Source: Hyaloraphidium curvatum
Taxonomy: Eukaryota; Monoblepharomycota; Hyaloraphidiomycetes; Hyaloraphidiales; Hyaloraphidiaceae
Assembly: GCA_025558095.1 (NCBI GenBank)
Contig: JAIVFI010000032.1
Location: forward strand, 1-64,000
Direction of reading: 5' to 3'
Length of the DNA stretch: 64,000 nucleotides
In this document: one piece after another, positions 9,221 to 21,142 of the stretch
Layout: each line of letters begins with the position of its first letter
How positions within the stretch are numbered: the first letter of the stretch is position 1
Made by a program: the position numbers and the translations under genes
Notes under the pieces: model-generated
Database searches by the model: none
Told to the model about the DNA's origin: nothing
The model's input: only the letters and a program-made list of their open reading frames with translations

Positions 9221-9520
9221 ACCTCCTAGTTGCCGGACTACGAGGGGACACCTGCGGCGTAAAAACGGGCGCCAAGAGGGAAGGACGCAACAGATATCCA
9301 CTGACGACAACCTCATAGAACATCCGACATCCACGCCCCACTTTTCCGCCCCGTCCGTCTGGAAAGTCCCGTCCGCACCGTGCAGAAAAGTTCCGACGAG
9401 AGAGGCCGTCAAACGCCGGCGGAACCAACTTCGGCCCTTCCAACGCCCGATTCCGAAAGCGCCGGCATCGGACCGGCGCGGGGCCACCAGCAGATCCCGC
9501 TCCTCCACCCCGGCGGGTCC

Positions 9521-10267
9521 TCAGGTCCTCGGTGGCGCGGAATAGGGCGGCGGGGCCTCCGGGAACGCCTGCCCCCCCTGCGGCGGCGGGTACCCTCCCT
9601 GGGGCTGGGGCGGCGGGTAACCCCCCGAGGGGTACACGGCGTTGGGATCGTACGCTCCCGAGGGGGATCCGTACCCCTGCCCCGTCGGCACGGGCGCGGG
9701 CATCGGGGGCGGGTTGGCGGCGGCCTGCTTGATCTTGCGCATCATCATGATGCCGTAGCCGATGAAGGCCAGGCCGAGGACGATGAGGATGATGCCGATC
9801 CACCAGTAGAAGTTGTACCTGTCGGAACGAGGGGCGAGGGGGTGAGCGGGACGGCGGAGGGGCAGGAGCGGGGCAGCCCACCTGTAGGTCGCGCCGTAGT
9901 ACAAGCCGACCATGACGCCGCCGCTTGCGGCGATGACGATGCCCGAGATGATGTAGCTGCGCGCCTTGCGCTGCAGGTACGCCGGGGCGGGCACGGGGGC
10001 GGCGGGCTGCACGGTGCCGGGGACCACGACGGTGGTCGACGCGTAGGCGCCCGGGGGGTAGCCCGGCTGCGGCGGGTACGGCGGGTACGACGAGTACGAC
10101 TGCTGCGTGGGGTACGAGGCCGGCGCCGGCGGGTACGCGGGGTAGTTGGACGGCGCGGCGGGGGCCGCGGGGAAGTCGGCGTAGTTGTTGGGCGGCGGGT
10201 ACGCCGACGAGCCGCCGTTGGGCACGTCGGTGGCGCCGGGCGGCGCGCTTTTCGTCTCGACGGACAT
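9521..10267 (-). CDS. Small two-pass membrane protein with Pro/Tyr/Gln-rich tails
   Basis: Exons 9882-10267 and 9521-9818, 227 aa after removal of a 63-nt intron (9819-9881). The intron is a multiple of three and has no stop, so an unspliced product of 248 aa is also possible. The N-terminal 95 residues are rich in YPP, PAYPP and PPGAY motifs. Then come two hydrophobic segments, SYIISGIVIAASGGVMVGLY and WWIGIILIVLGLAFIGYG, separated by a short loop in the spliced form. A second Pro/Gly/Tyr-rich tail (GGYPPPQPQGGYPPPQ) ends with PPPYSAPP, a PPxY-like motif that WW domains (for example of NEDD4-type ubiquitin ligases) recognise. No named family is recognised. A role in membrane trafficking or ubiquitin adaptor function is only a suggestion from the PPxY motif. 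Confidence 0.6.
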   Translation of the reverse strand: MSVETKSAPPGATDVPNGGSSAYPPPNNYADFPAAPAAPSNYPAYPPAPASYPTQQSYSSYPPYPPQPGYPPGAYASTTVVVPGTVQPAAPVPAPAYLQRKARSYIISGIVIAASGGVMVGLYYGATYRWAAPLLPLRRPAHPLAPRSDRYNFYWWIGIILIVLGLAFIGYGIMMMRKIKQAAANPPPMPAPVPTGQGYGSPSGAYDPNAVYPSGGYPPPQPQGGYPPPQGGQAFPEAPPPYSAPPRT

Positions 10268-10842
10268 GGCGGGAGGGCGCCGGGGGAGGGGGTGTGGAGC
10301 CTGGAAGTGGAGGTGGCGTGGCGGGGGTCCGCACAGCGCGCGAGGTCAGCAGGCGCAAACGGACAAACCCGACGGGATGCGGCCTCGGGATTAACTGCGA
10401 ATTTCCTCCGCAGGTCCATCAAAGGCAAGAGATGAAGGAACTGACCTAGATTGGCCGGATTCGCTTCGGCCGGCTGGCATCCGCGCGAGCACGTGACTCT
10501 CCGGCAGCGGCGGAGAAGGGGCCTGTTCCGGTCCGGATGCATGCAACGATGGGGCAGAGATATCTGAGCTGCTGATTTTGACCCGAACAGGTCCACCTGA
10601 GGCAACCGGCGTTGGAGCCGATGCGACAGGGAAGCGCGGCAGGCGCCCGCGTAGCTCGGAGCTCCCCGCCTTCCGCTGACCCTTCGCTCGTGCTCCCATC
10701 GAGGCCCTCCGGAGTTCGCCACCATCCAATCCATCCATGCAGCTAATCGCATACCTCCAGCTCAAGTAGCCCACCGCTGACTCTCATCCCCGCAAGTCCC
10801 TTGCGTGCGATCGGGCGGCGGTCCCTGCTGCGCCGGACGGCG

Positions 10843-13800
10843 ATGGAGCCCGACGCAGGGGCCGCGGGGCCGCCGGCACCCGGTGCGCCGCCGCGGAGCG
10901 ACACGTCAGTGTGGAGCGAGGCCGAGAAGCGCTGGGTGCCGCTGGCCGAGGTGCCGACGGGGGACACATCGACAGAGACCGCGAAGGCCTCCCCGCCGGG
11001 GCACACGGCCAACGGGGCATCGGCGCCGACGGTCGGCGCATCGCCGGCCACGCCCGCGGGCCCCGCAGCGCCGCAGCGCACGTGGGGCCCCCCGCAGGCG
11101 AGCCCGCCTTCGCCCGCTTCCCCCCACAAACCCTCGCTGTACACCGGCGCCACCTTCGTCACGCGGTACCTGCCGCCCGAGGACGCCCCGCGCGAGCTGC
11201 GGCTGCACCCCGCGGACGCCGAGCTGTTCGACGAGATGATCGCCTGGCGGGCCGCGCGGCCCCACGCCGGCCTGGAGGAGTGCCTTGCCGCCTTTGCCGG
11301 CCGCACGCTGGCGCCGGACCTGCAGATATACACAAACGCAAACGCCCTGGCCCGCACCATGTACGCCCCGTTCTACCCGGACCTGGTGCTGGTCTTCGAG
11401 GCCGACGCGCTGCCCTCGCCCGAGGCCGGGAAGCGGGCCTACCTCCGCGACCGCTACGAGGACCTGATCGTCGGCATGGGCATCATCGTCGAGCGCGAGC
11501 CGCCCCGCCCGCACGCGGACCCGGCCTCGGCGCTGGCCCCGCACCGCTGGTTCGTCAAGCTGTGGATCCCGTTCGAGACCATGTGCAAGGCCGCCGAGGA
11601 GCTGATGCTGCGCATGCCGTTCGTGCCCGCGGCGTCGGTGGCCGCGGGCTTGGAGGCGGCGGGGGTGCCGTACAAGGCCACGCAGCCGTTCGAGAGGGAC
11701 CTGCTGGAGGAGTTTGTCGGGGGGAAGGCGGCCGGCGGGCGGGAGTGGGAGGTGCAGATGAGGTTTTGGGAGGGCGGATGGCGCGCCCTGGCCGGCGCGT
11801 ACCTGGTTGAGCACTTGACCATCCGGGACTACAGCCCGGACCGGCCCAAGGCCAGGCTGAACAGGCTGCTGGGCGACGGCGTCTACACCGGTTCGTTGCC
11901 TTTTCGTCGCCAACGAGACGAACCCCTTCCTTCAACTGACCCTCGCGCTGCCCCCCTCAGACTTCTACCCTCCCCACTCGGGTCCCATCAACGGCCAGGG
12001 CCCCGGCTCCTCCTCCAACGGCCTCTCCTTCCTTCCCCCACCCCCCGACGACCCCGAGGCGCCCCCGCCGTCGGCCCCCTCGACCGTCCTCGTCCCCCCG
12101 AACCCGCGCGTGGACCTGCACCGCGACTGGGCGCGGGTCAAGCTCATGTGGCGCAAGGGGTGGCGGCAGCCGCTGGACGACGTGCGCAAGTACTTTGGCG
12201 AGCGGATCGCGTGGTACTTTGCCTGGGCAGGCGGGTCTCCGCCGACCGATCCCCCGCGTGTCCGCTGACACCCCGCTTCCCCCTTGCCAGGCTTCTACAC
12301 CCTCCTCCTCATCCCCCTCTCCGCCTTTGCCTTTGTCGTCTTCATCTACGGCCTCGTCACCGCCGCCACCGGCGGCGCCTTCTCCGTCGACTTTGCCCAG
12401 GCCAACCTGACCGAGGTCGGCACGGTGATCGTCACGGGCTTCGCCGTGACGTTCGACAACGCGCTCACGCCGTGGTACGGCATCGCCCTGTGCGCGTGGG
12501 CGACGATCGCGTTCGAGTACTGGAAGCGGAGGACGTCGGCGCTCTCGTTCGCGTGGGACACGGGGGATTTCAAGCACTCGGAGGTGACGCGGCCCGAGTG
12601 GATCGGGACCAACACGCGGAGGAGCACGGTGACGGGGAGGTTCGAGCAGTACGCGCCGGACGGGGTGCAGCAGGGGCTCAGGACGCTGTCGTGGTGCCTG
12701 GTCGGGCTGTCGGTACGTGGCGTCCCCGCTGAGTTGCCTGCGTGCCGGCGCTGAACGGCCGCCTTGTTAGATCGGCGTCGTCGTCCTGGCCATCTGCGGC
12801 TTTATCGCCTTCCAGGCCTGGGCCATCCGTTCCCTCGCCGACTACCCCTTTGCCGGCACCATCCTCCCCGCCCTCCTCTCCCTGGTCTCGATCGTCGTGC
12901 TCGACGGCCTGTACAAGAAGCTCGTGGTGCCGTGGCTGCTGCAGATCGAGAACTGGAAGAAGGAGAGCGAGTACGAGAACTCGTACATCATCAAGGTGTT
13001 CCTGTTCGACTTTGTCAACCTGTACGGGTCGCTGTTCTACATCGGCGTGGTGAAGCCGTGGGTGAGCCTGACGGGGGTGTTCAACCGGGACGACTGGAAG
13101 GACACTTGCGCTTGTGGGTTTCCGTCCCTGCCGCCGAACCCTGGCCACCCGCTTACCTCCCCGCCCGGGTAGTCAACTCGTGCATGGCCGAGCTCATGAT
13201 CCAGCTCGTCGTCATCTTCCTCGCGCGGCAGTGGCTCAACTCGCTCGTCGAGTGGGTTCTCCCCCGCCTGAAGACGTGGTGGAACGAGCGCAAGGGCAAG
13301 GTGGTGCGGGACGATGACGTGGTCGAGGACGCGACGAGGGGCCAGTACATCTCGGACGCGGGGAGGATCAAGTACGAGAGGGCGGATTTGTGGGCCGACT
13401 ACACCAAGATCAGTGCGTGCTCTTTCCGGCTTGCCGAATGACCGCAGCTCACCCTGTTTCGGGCCCGCAGTCGCGCAGTACGGCTACATCTCCCTCTTCT
13501 CGGTCGCCTTCCCCCTCGCCGCGCCGCTCGCGCTCTTCAACAATCTCATCGAGATCCGCTCCGACGCCTCGCGGCTGGTGCTCATCTGCCAACGGCCGTT
13601 TTTCCGGCGGGCAAAGGACCAGGGCGTGTACGACAGCGTGCTCAGCGTCATCTCGTACATGAGTGTCATGGTCTGTCCCCGCCCGCCTGCCCCGGCCTTG
13701 GTTGTGCTGACCGTTCCCCGCCGTGCAGTTCAACGCCCTCATCATCTCCTTCTCCTCCACCGCCGTCAAGGTGTCCTACCTGGACCGGTACGGCCCGCAG

Positions 13801-14393
13801 AACGCGCTGGCGGCGCAGTTCGGCTTCGCGCTGGCCTTCACGGGGGTCGTGCTGGTGGTGTCCAAGGCCGCGGAGCTGGTCATCCCGGACGTGAGCAAGG
13901 AGACTAAGACGGCGATGGAGCGAGAGGAGTACCTCGTGGGGACCAAGGTGGGTTTCCGGCTCGGGGCGAGCGGGTAGCGTGGTCGGCCTGACCGCCGCCG
14001 CCCGGGCAGTTCTTCGAGTGGCGCGAGGCCCAGGACGTCGCGGTCCCCCGCGCGCAGCCGTCCACGTGGGAGGCGCTGCAGCGGCTCATGGGCAGCGACA
14101 AGCTGCGGCAGCGCAAGGCGGCCGAGGCGCTCCAGGCCGACAAGAACAAGGCGGGCGTGGTGCTGGAGCCGCCGCCGTCCGACATCGACGCCAAGCGGTC
14201 CGAAACCATCGAGCGCGCGGCGGAGGAGAAGCGCAAGGCGCAGAGGCTGGCGGTGCAGGAGGCCGCGGCGGCGCACGCAGCGTGGAGCGGGCTGCCCATG
14301 TCGGACGAGCTGGACATCGAGAAGCTGCCGCCGACGCAGAGGTACAGGCTGCAGCAGCAGAGGCGGGACAGGGCGTTGGGTGTATCTGGCTAA
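10843..14393 (+). CDS. Anoctamin/TMEM16-family membrane protein (Ist2-like)
   Basis: Eight exons: 10843-11890, 11961-12230, 12291-12712, 12771-13113, 13173-13412, 13471-13670, 13729-13947, 14010-14393; 1,041 aa, frame exact. The first 350 residues form a soluble domain with a disordered Pro-rich head. The anoctamin core follows: YFGERIAWYFAWAGFYTLLL before TM1, TPWYG and EYWKRRTSALSFAWDT loops, the LYKKLVVPWLLQIENW and FDFVNLYGSLFYIGVV helices, CMAELMIQL, LFNNLIEIRSDASRL, and LDRYGPQNALA. The C-terminal tail is a charged coiled-coil-like segment (AAEEKRKAQRL). Family members are Ca2+-activated ion channels or lipid scramblases; the yeast member Ist2 tethers ER to plasma membrane. The second intron (12231-12290) starts GCGGGT, a GC-AG intron; it is the only donor that keeps the frame there. 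Confidence 0.85.
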
Positions 14394-14476
14394 CGTATCG
14401 CGGGCGGGTCGTCTGTGACTAATGTGAACTGAGTCTGTTTACCTTGTGTCTTCTGCCACCTCCTACACCCTCTTTG

Positions 14477-17273
14477 CTACTTCTGCCTGAAGTTGCAGAA
14501 CCGCAGCGCCAGGTACGCCAGCGCAAACCAGCCCACCCCTTGGACGAACGCCACGCCGACGTAGAAGCTGGTCGGAGTCACGGCGGGGTGGTCGATCCCG
14601 AAGCCGACGACGGCGTTGCTGGCGTTGCGGATGACCCCTGCAGGAAGAACGGATCAGCTTCGGACGGATGGGCTCGGCGAGGACGACACCCACATTCAAA
14701 CTGCAGCACGCCAGCGACAAACTCCTCCCCCGACGACAGCGAGCACACGTAGGTGATGGGCAGCGGGTTGGCGATCAGGTGGTTCGCAAGACCCATGAGC
14801 GCCGACGCCCGCACGGTCCTGTTGAGGCTTTCGTCGAAGGCGGTGACGGAGCTGGTCGGGATCCCGACGGCGGAGGAGAAGGCGGAGGAGGCGTCGGCAA
14901 TCAGGCCGTAGAGGCTTGACAGGGTCGAATTTGGGTTTCCCGCCGAGGCCGCCGCCGCGCGCGCGGTGCGGAGGTTGGCCAGCCGCCGGGCGTCGCGATA
15001 CAGCCCGAACAGGGTGTCGTTGACCGCCAGCCCAGCGTCGCGCCAGATGCCGAATGAGTTGAGGGCGGCTACCAGCGAGGCGTTGCCGGCCGCCGCGAGG
15101 GCGGTGAGGTTCTTTGCCGCGCCGCCAAGGCCCGAGACGGAGATGGAGGTGACCTCGAAGGGGAAGCGCTCCGAGTTGGTGGCGCACGAGAGGGGCTGCC
15201 CGACGAACTCGTCGCGCATCATGGGGACGAACATCATGCGCGCCCAGCTGTACGTGGTTGGATCGGGTCACATCGGGCGCGGGCGGGCAGGTCGGCACGC
15301 AGGAACCCACGAGAGCCACTGCCAGAAGGTCCTCGTCGTCGGGTGCCTCGCGAACAGGAAGGCGTCCGAGACATACATCCCCCCCAGGATCAGGCTGTAG
15401 TAGAACTGCAGCGTGAAGGTGGCGTTGGCGTAGGGGATCGATGCGGCGACGTAGGCGCAGAGCATGTTGACGGCCGTGGTGGCGAATGCCTCGGGGATCA
15501 TGTAGCCGACGTAGCGGCCGGGGTGGAGGAAGCCGGCCATGGAGAAGACGATGCCGCCGACGATCGCCTGTACGTTTGGAGGGTAGTGAGTCCCAGTGAT
15601 CGCGCGGGGATGCCGGTGAGAGTTACCATGATCAGAGAGATGAAGAGCCACTCGACAAGGAACATGGCGGTGAGGTGCGCGAGCCTGTGGTAGTAGCCGG
15701 CCGCCTCCTCGTGGTAGTATAGCTTGCGCTTCTCGACCCAGTAGGCGATGGCGGCCGATCCGAGACCGGCGGTCATGAGCTTGTACAGGAAGGCAAGAGC
15801 CGCGCGGCCCTCGTAGCCACCTGCGCGACGAATGTCGATTATCAGTTGAAGGAGGAGCCAACCATACTCCATGGATGCATACCGAGGTTGCGCTGCAGCT
15901 GGTAGTAGGCCACGCCGAAGAAGAGGGCGACGACAATGCCCGCGATCAGCCGCGAAGCCGACATGACCGGGTTGCGGAAGTAGATGACGACCTGGCGCTT
16001 GACGAGCTCCCAGAGCTGCACGTGGAAGCCAGCGACCTGGTAGAACCCGGCGCGCTCCCAGAAGCCGGGCTGGGCGTCGCCTCGGCCGGCGAGTTCGGCG
16101 ACGGAGCCCTGGCCTGCGTGGATAGCGTCGACCTTGGCGACGAGTGCGGAGTCCTGCCAGGCTTGGATGAGCTTGTCGGACTGGGCGGCGAGGGCCATGG
16201 AGTATGTTTCGGCTGCAAGGCAAATCGCATCAGACGAACTCTGGCTGCAGCGGCAACGCAAAAAACCGACCTGGGTTGCCCGTGACCTGGATTCCGAGGC
16301 CCTCGAAATACTGCACGGCGTCCGCGACCGTGCCAAAGTAGCAGAGCTTGCCCTTAGCCAGCAGCAGCAGGTGGTCGAACTGCTCAAGGATCGTGTACGA
16401 CGGCTGGTGGATGGTCGCGACGCAGGCAAGCTTGCGGAGGCGAGCGACCTCGACGATGTTCGAGACAATCTCCCGGCCCGTGGTAGAGTCGAGGCCTGTC
16501 GTGGGCTCGTCGAGGAAGAGGACTGGCGGGCCCTGCAGGAGCTCGAGGGCGATGTAGCAGCGCTTGCGCTCGCCCGTCGAGAGGCCGCGGACGATGGCCG
16601 AGCCGATGCGGCGGTTCTCGCAGTGCTTGAGCCTCATGACCTCGAGGGCATCGTCAATCTGAAGCGCGCGGGAGATCAGTCAAGCTGTGCTAAGCGGCGC
16701 AACAGGGGGCCAACACCCACGCGGGCCTCGTGCTGGGCATAAGACCAGCCCCCAGGAAGACGGAGATTCGCTCCGAATCGCAGCATCTCCCTGACGGTGA
16801 GCTCCGGTGGCAGCAGGTCGTCCGAGGTCACGTAGCCGGAGCTCTTCATGAAGGTGCGCTTCTGCAACTGCGCGCCGTTCAGCCGCACGTCCTGAGTCCA
16901 CTTCCCGATGGTCTTGCGGAAGGCGAGCACGTCGAGGAGCGTCGACTTGCCGGCACCCGAGGGGCCCATGATGGCGAGGGCCTGTCCGGGCGGCCGGAAT
17001 TCGGGGTTGAAGGGGGAGGCCAGGATGGAAGAGACGACCCACCTTGCAGAAGCCGGAGACCGCATCGAGCAGGATCTTGGGCTTGCCATCGACCTTGAGC
17101 ACGCAGCTGATGTCCTTGAACGAGAAGAATACGGGGTTGAGCTGGTCGTTGTCGGAGACGGCCCATGTGGCCATGCGCGAGGCGCGGCCGCCGGGCTGCG
17201 CAGCAATGGGAGACACCCTCCCGTACGCATCCCCATTCGAGGCCGGTGCCGGAGCAGGGGTTTCGCTCCGCAT
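14477..17273 (-). CDS. ABCG-type half-transporter (divergent pair, member 1)
   Basis: Eight exons (minus strand): 17043-17273, 16721-16981, 16271-16658, 15883-16212, 15627-15820, 15311-15567, 14694-15247, 14477-14637; 791 aa, frame exact. ATP-binding domain first: Walker A MGPSGAGKSTLLD, signature LSTGERKR, Walker B VLFLDEPTTGLD, and the H-loop ATIHQPS. Then comes a membrane domain with the characteristic ABCG pattern of KRQVVIYFRNP before the first membrane helix and AIVGGIVFSMAGFL later. A long extracellular insertion (most of exon 7, about 150 residues, several N-x-S/T sites) precedes the last membrane helix LAYLALRFCNF. ABCG half-transporters must dimerise; the divergent neighbour is an obvious candidate partner. 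Substrates (sterols, lipids, xenobiotics) cannot be inferred. The junction of exons 1 and 2 lacks the usual P-G-Q before ALAIMGP. Confidence 0.88.
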
Positions 17274-17566
17274 ATTTCAGCGGTTTCCGGCGGTCGGAAT
17301 AGAGGTTGCAGACGTCCGACGGGTCTGCCGGTGCCGTTGCGTCGCCAGGGTTTCCAGACCCGCCTCCAACCCATCGCAATTCCGACTCTGCGGGGCGGTT
17401 CGACGGCGAGCTGACGACAAAGAGCAGACTACCTCGACTAAAGCATTGAATTCCGGACACCGTCGGAAAGCCTTTCCCTCGCGAGAGAACACCGCCGTTC
17501 CCCTCCCCGGGTCCGCCGCCGACCTCCGCCGCGCATTCCGACTCTGCAGCTACGAAACCGCCCGAA
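17274..17566. promoter_or_regulatory. Shared divergent promoter of the two ABCG genes (293 bp)
   Basis: The start codons of the two oppositely oriented ABCG half-transporters are separated by 293 bp with no open reading frame of its own. Such an arrangement is compatible with co-regulation of subunits that may heterodimerise. No specific operator or TATA element could be identified with confidence. Confidence 0.55.
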
Positions 17567-20129
17567 ATGAACACCGAAATCGAACGCACAGCTCCCGCTT
17601 CCCCCGGCACCGCGGGCACTGGGCAGCCCCTGCTCCCCGCGCAGACCGGCAGCGGGCAGCCCGGCTACACTCTGACCTTCGAGAACGTCAACTGCACCAT
17701 CACCACCACGAGCTGGTTCCCCAGGGAGACAAAGGTCGTGCAGCAGAGCCTCGTAGACTGCAGCGGCTTTGCCCGTCCTGGAGAGTCTCTGGCCATCATC
17801 GGCCCCAGCGGCGCGGGCAAGACGACCCTGCTCGGTTGGCTCCTCGCCAGTCCGCCCCGTTCGGCCCAGCTGATCTCGATTTCCTCCCAGACATCCTCTC
17901 GCAGCGCAAGTCGGTCGGCAAGATCACCGGCGAGGTCCTCGTCAACGGCGAGAAGCCCGACATGTTCTACAAGAAGCGCCTCGGGCACGTCGCCGCGACC
18001 ATGGCCAGCATATCGACCATGACCGTGCGCGAGACCCTTGTGTTCGCCGCCGAGTGCCGCATGCCGCGGGCCTCGACGCGCGAGGAGCGCATCGCCCGCG
18101 TCGACGAGGTCATCGCGGGGCTCAAGCTCGCGGAGGCGCAGAACACGCCCATCGGCGACGAGTTGATCCGCGGCCTGTCGTCGGGCGAGAAACGGCGCAC
18201 CGAGGTGGCCACCGAGATGATCGCCCGCCCGCGCATGCTGTTCCTGGATGAGCCGACTTCGTGGGTGTCCCCACCGTGCGTACCGAGCGCGTGGTTTCGA
18301 GCTGACGCCTCGCTCGTCGCAGGGGCCTCGACGACTTTGGCGCCCGCTTCACCATGGAGACCGTGCTCAAGTTCGTCAAGTCCGAGAACGTCTGCGTGAT
18401 CGTCGTCATCCACCAGCCCTCGGAAGCCGTCTTCCGGCTGTTCGACCAGGTCATGATCATCTGTGCCGGCCGAACCTGCTACTTTGGACGCGTGGCGACC
18501 GCCGAGAACTACTTTGCGGGCATCGGCCACCCGTCCGCCAAGCTCCAGAACCCGATCGAGCACTATCGTAGGCTTTCGCAGTCAGTCTCTCTGCGGCCTC
18601 TGCTAATCACCGTGCCGTCTCTTGCAGTCGACGTCTGCTCTGCCGATCCCGCCGCAACCGCCGACGCCTACGGAAGGTCCGACCTCGCGAAGCAGAACCT
18701 CGCGGAGCTCGCCCGCCTCAAGGCGCAGCAGTTCCAGCCGATCCGCTACTCGCAACACATCGTCGAGCGCCCGTGGTATGACCAGATCGCGCTGGTCGGG
18801 CGCCGCACGCTGCTCCGCTACTACCGCAACCCCGCCACCTCGTGGGGCCGGCTCTTCGTCTTCACCATCCTCGGCCTGCTCTTCGGCATCATCTTCTACC
18901 AGCTCGGCAACAACACCACGGGGATGCGCAACACCCTCGGCGTGGCGACGACGTTCACGTTCCTCGCGGTGTACGTCGCTATCGCGGCGGTTCCGCAGTT
19001 CCTCGAGGACAGGGAACTGTACCTGCAGGAGCTAGATTCCGCCTTTTACGTTACGTGGCCCTACTGGTTCACCTATCTCGCGATCGAGTGCGTACGAGGC
19101 ACGATGCGCCGCCATGCTTCTAACTCTTTTGCCCCGCACAGATCGAACATCACGACCGTCATCACCACCATTCAGATCCTCATGATTTGGCCGATGGCGG
19201 GCTTCCCCTGGGCCCCCTTCGGCCACGTGTACGCGATGATGCTCGTCCAGTTCTGGCTGGCGACGGCGGTCGCGCAGGCCTGGTCGGCGTGGTGCAGGAC
19301 GCTGGTGCAGGCGTACACGGCGCTTTGGGCCGCTGCTCTCATCTTCTACGCTTTCTCTGGGGCGATGGTGCCGCTGGGGACCGTGAGCCCGGCGCTGAGG
19401 TGGCTGGCGGACGTCAACTACTGGCGCTGGTGCCTCCAGTACGTCGTGAGTGTCGATCCGTGCCAACATCTCTTGGTCCACGGTTTTTAAAGCTCCTTCG
19501 TATCGCAGATCTGGCAGATGATGAAGGACTACATCGTCGAATGCGTCCCGACCCCGTCGACCACCTTTGCCGGCGGCGCCGCCCGTGCCTTCGCAGGCGC
19601 TCTGACCGGCAGCTTCGTTGCCAACGCGAGCAACCCCGCCGATGTCTCGAGCTTCTGGAGCGGCGTCGCCACTATGCGTGCCAACGCCGCCGCCTCGCTG
19701 TCCGCCGACCAGGCCGCGCAGGCCGACCTGCTGGCCAACAGCAACGCCGTCGCTGCGGCCATCGCCCCCGTCGCAAACGGGACCACCTTTGGCCCTCTGG
19801 CGAACCAGTACGCCCGTGCGGTGGCGTCGTACGACTTCTACCTGAACGCCTCCGCCGCGGCCGCCGAGATCGCCGCCAACCCCGCCGCCTTCCCGCCGGG
19901 CTTCTTCTGCCCGTTCGGGCAGGGCATCGACTTCGTCAGGAGGTTCCGAGACCTTTCGCCCGAGAACCCGGCATCGACGCCCGTGGCGTTCGCGGTCAAC
20001 ATTGCGCTGCTGGTCTTCTTTTCGCTCATGACTCTGACCGGTGGGTGGCCACCCTGCGATCGATCCCGGCCGAGCTGACGGAATCCGCTTCCAGGCCTCA
20101 TGTACTCCAGGAACTACCGCAAGAGGTAG
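17567..20129 (+). CDS. ABCG-type half-transporter (divergent pair, member 2)
   Basis: Seven exons: 17567-17834, 17891-18260, 18323-18567, 18628-19087, 19142-19445, 19509-20040, 20095-20129; 737 aa, frame exact. Nucleotide-binding domain: Walker A IGPSGAGKTTLLD spanning the first junction, signature LSSGEKRR, Walker B MLFLDEPTSGLD spanning the second junction, H-loop VVIHQPS. The membrane domain starts with RRTLLRYYRNPATSWGR and has helices such as FVFTILGLLFGIIFYQLG. An Ala/Asn-rich extracellular insertion of about 150 residues (exon 6) lies before the last helix, mirroring the divergent partner. The C-terminus is YSRNYRKR. Intron 3 (18568-18627) is 60 nt and stop-free, so retention would insert 20 residues. 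Confidence 0.88.
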
Positions 20130-20216
20130 ATCGATGCGTCGGATCGCGTGTAGGCTTTGAAATGGGATCGCGGGGTTGAGTGGGCCGATCGTCCCCCACG
20201 TCCCCCACCTCCAACA

Positions 20217-21066
20217 ATGTCCGCCCCCGACGTCCTCTACGATGTCAGCGACCACATCGCCACGATTACGCTCAACCGTGCCGACCGGATGAACACCATC
20301 TCGGGCCCAATGCTCGACCAGCTGACCGCGCTCATGCTCCGCGCCGACCGCGATCCCGAAGTGCGCTGCATCGTGCTCACCGGCACCGGGCGCGCCTTCT
20401 GCGCCGGCCTGGACCTCTCGGGCGCGCGGCAGGGCAACGTCCAGCCCGAAGGACTGCAGGGCGCGACGGACATCGACCTCCGGGCCACTCCGCCGACCGT
20501 CATTTACAGCCTGAACACGCCGGTGATCTGTGCGCTCAACGGGTCGGCGGCGGGATACGGGATGGACCTGGCCATCGTGTGCGACATCAGGATCATGGCC
20601 CAGAGCGCGAAGCTCGCGGCCGCGTTCGTCAAGCGCGGGGCGATGCCCGAATCGGGAGGTGGGATCCGACACAGAGTTCCGCCGCCTTCCATTCCTGAGC
20701 GACACGTCGTTGACAGGCACCTGGCTCCTCCCCCGTCTCCTCGGCTGGGCGAAAGCGGCTGAAGTGATTTTCACCGGCCGCACCCTCTCCTCGGCCGAGT
20801 GCCTCTCCCTCGGCCTCGTCTCCCATGTCGTCCCCGACGCCGAGGTGCAGCGCACCGCGCGCGCCCTCGCCGCCGAGATCGCGGGCAACGCGCCGCTGGC
20901 CGTGCAGGCGTGCAAGCGGATGATGAGGATGGGGATGGGGCAAACCTTCGACGCCCACGTGCACCATGTGTTCCTGCAGCTGCTGCCGCTATTCAGGACC
21001 AGGGACGCTAGGGAGGGCATGGGCGCGTTCATGGAGAAGAGGGACCCCAAGTTCGAGGGGAACTGA
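20217..21066 (+). CDS. Enoyl-CoA hydratase/isomerase (crotonase family)
   Basis: Exons 20217-20658 and 20717-21066, 263 aa; the 58-nt intron has a GTGGGA donor. The first oxyanion-hole block is VLTGTGRAFCAGLDLSG, the second is LNGSAAGYGMDLAIVCD, and the Glu that activates water sits in GAMPESGGTWLLPRLLG, the block formed across the splice junction. FTGRTLSSAECLSLGLVSHV is the usual following helix. The fold and catalytic residues support hydration of 2-enoyl-CoA, or isomerisation, in fatty-acid breakdown. The C-terminus FEGN is not a peroxisomal signal, unlike the second hydratase at 59.8-60.9 kb, and no clear mitochondrial presequence is seen, so location is open. Confidence 0.88.
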
Positions 21067-21142
21067 TCGGAGTGTCAGGAGGGAATCCGCCGGGACCGCG
21101 AGAAGCCAGGAATCGAAGCCGTTGGGTCATCTTCGCCTCCTC

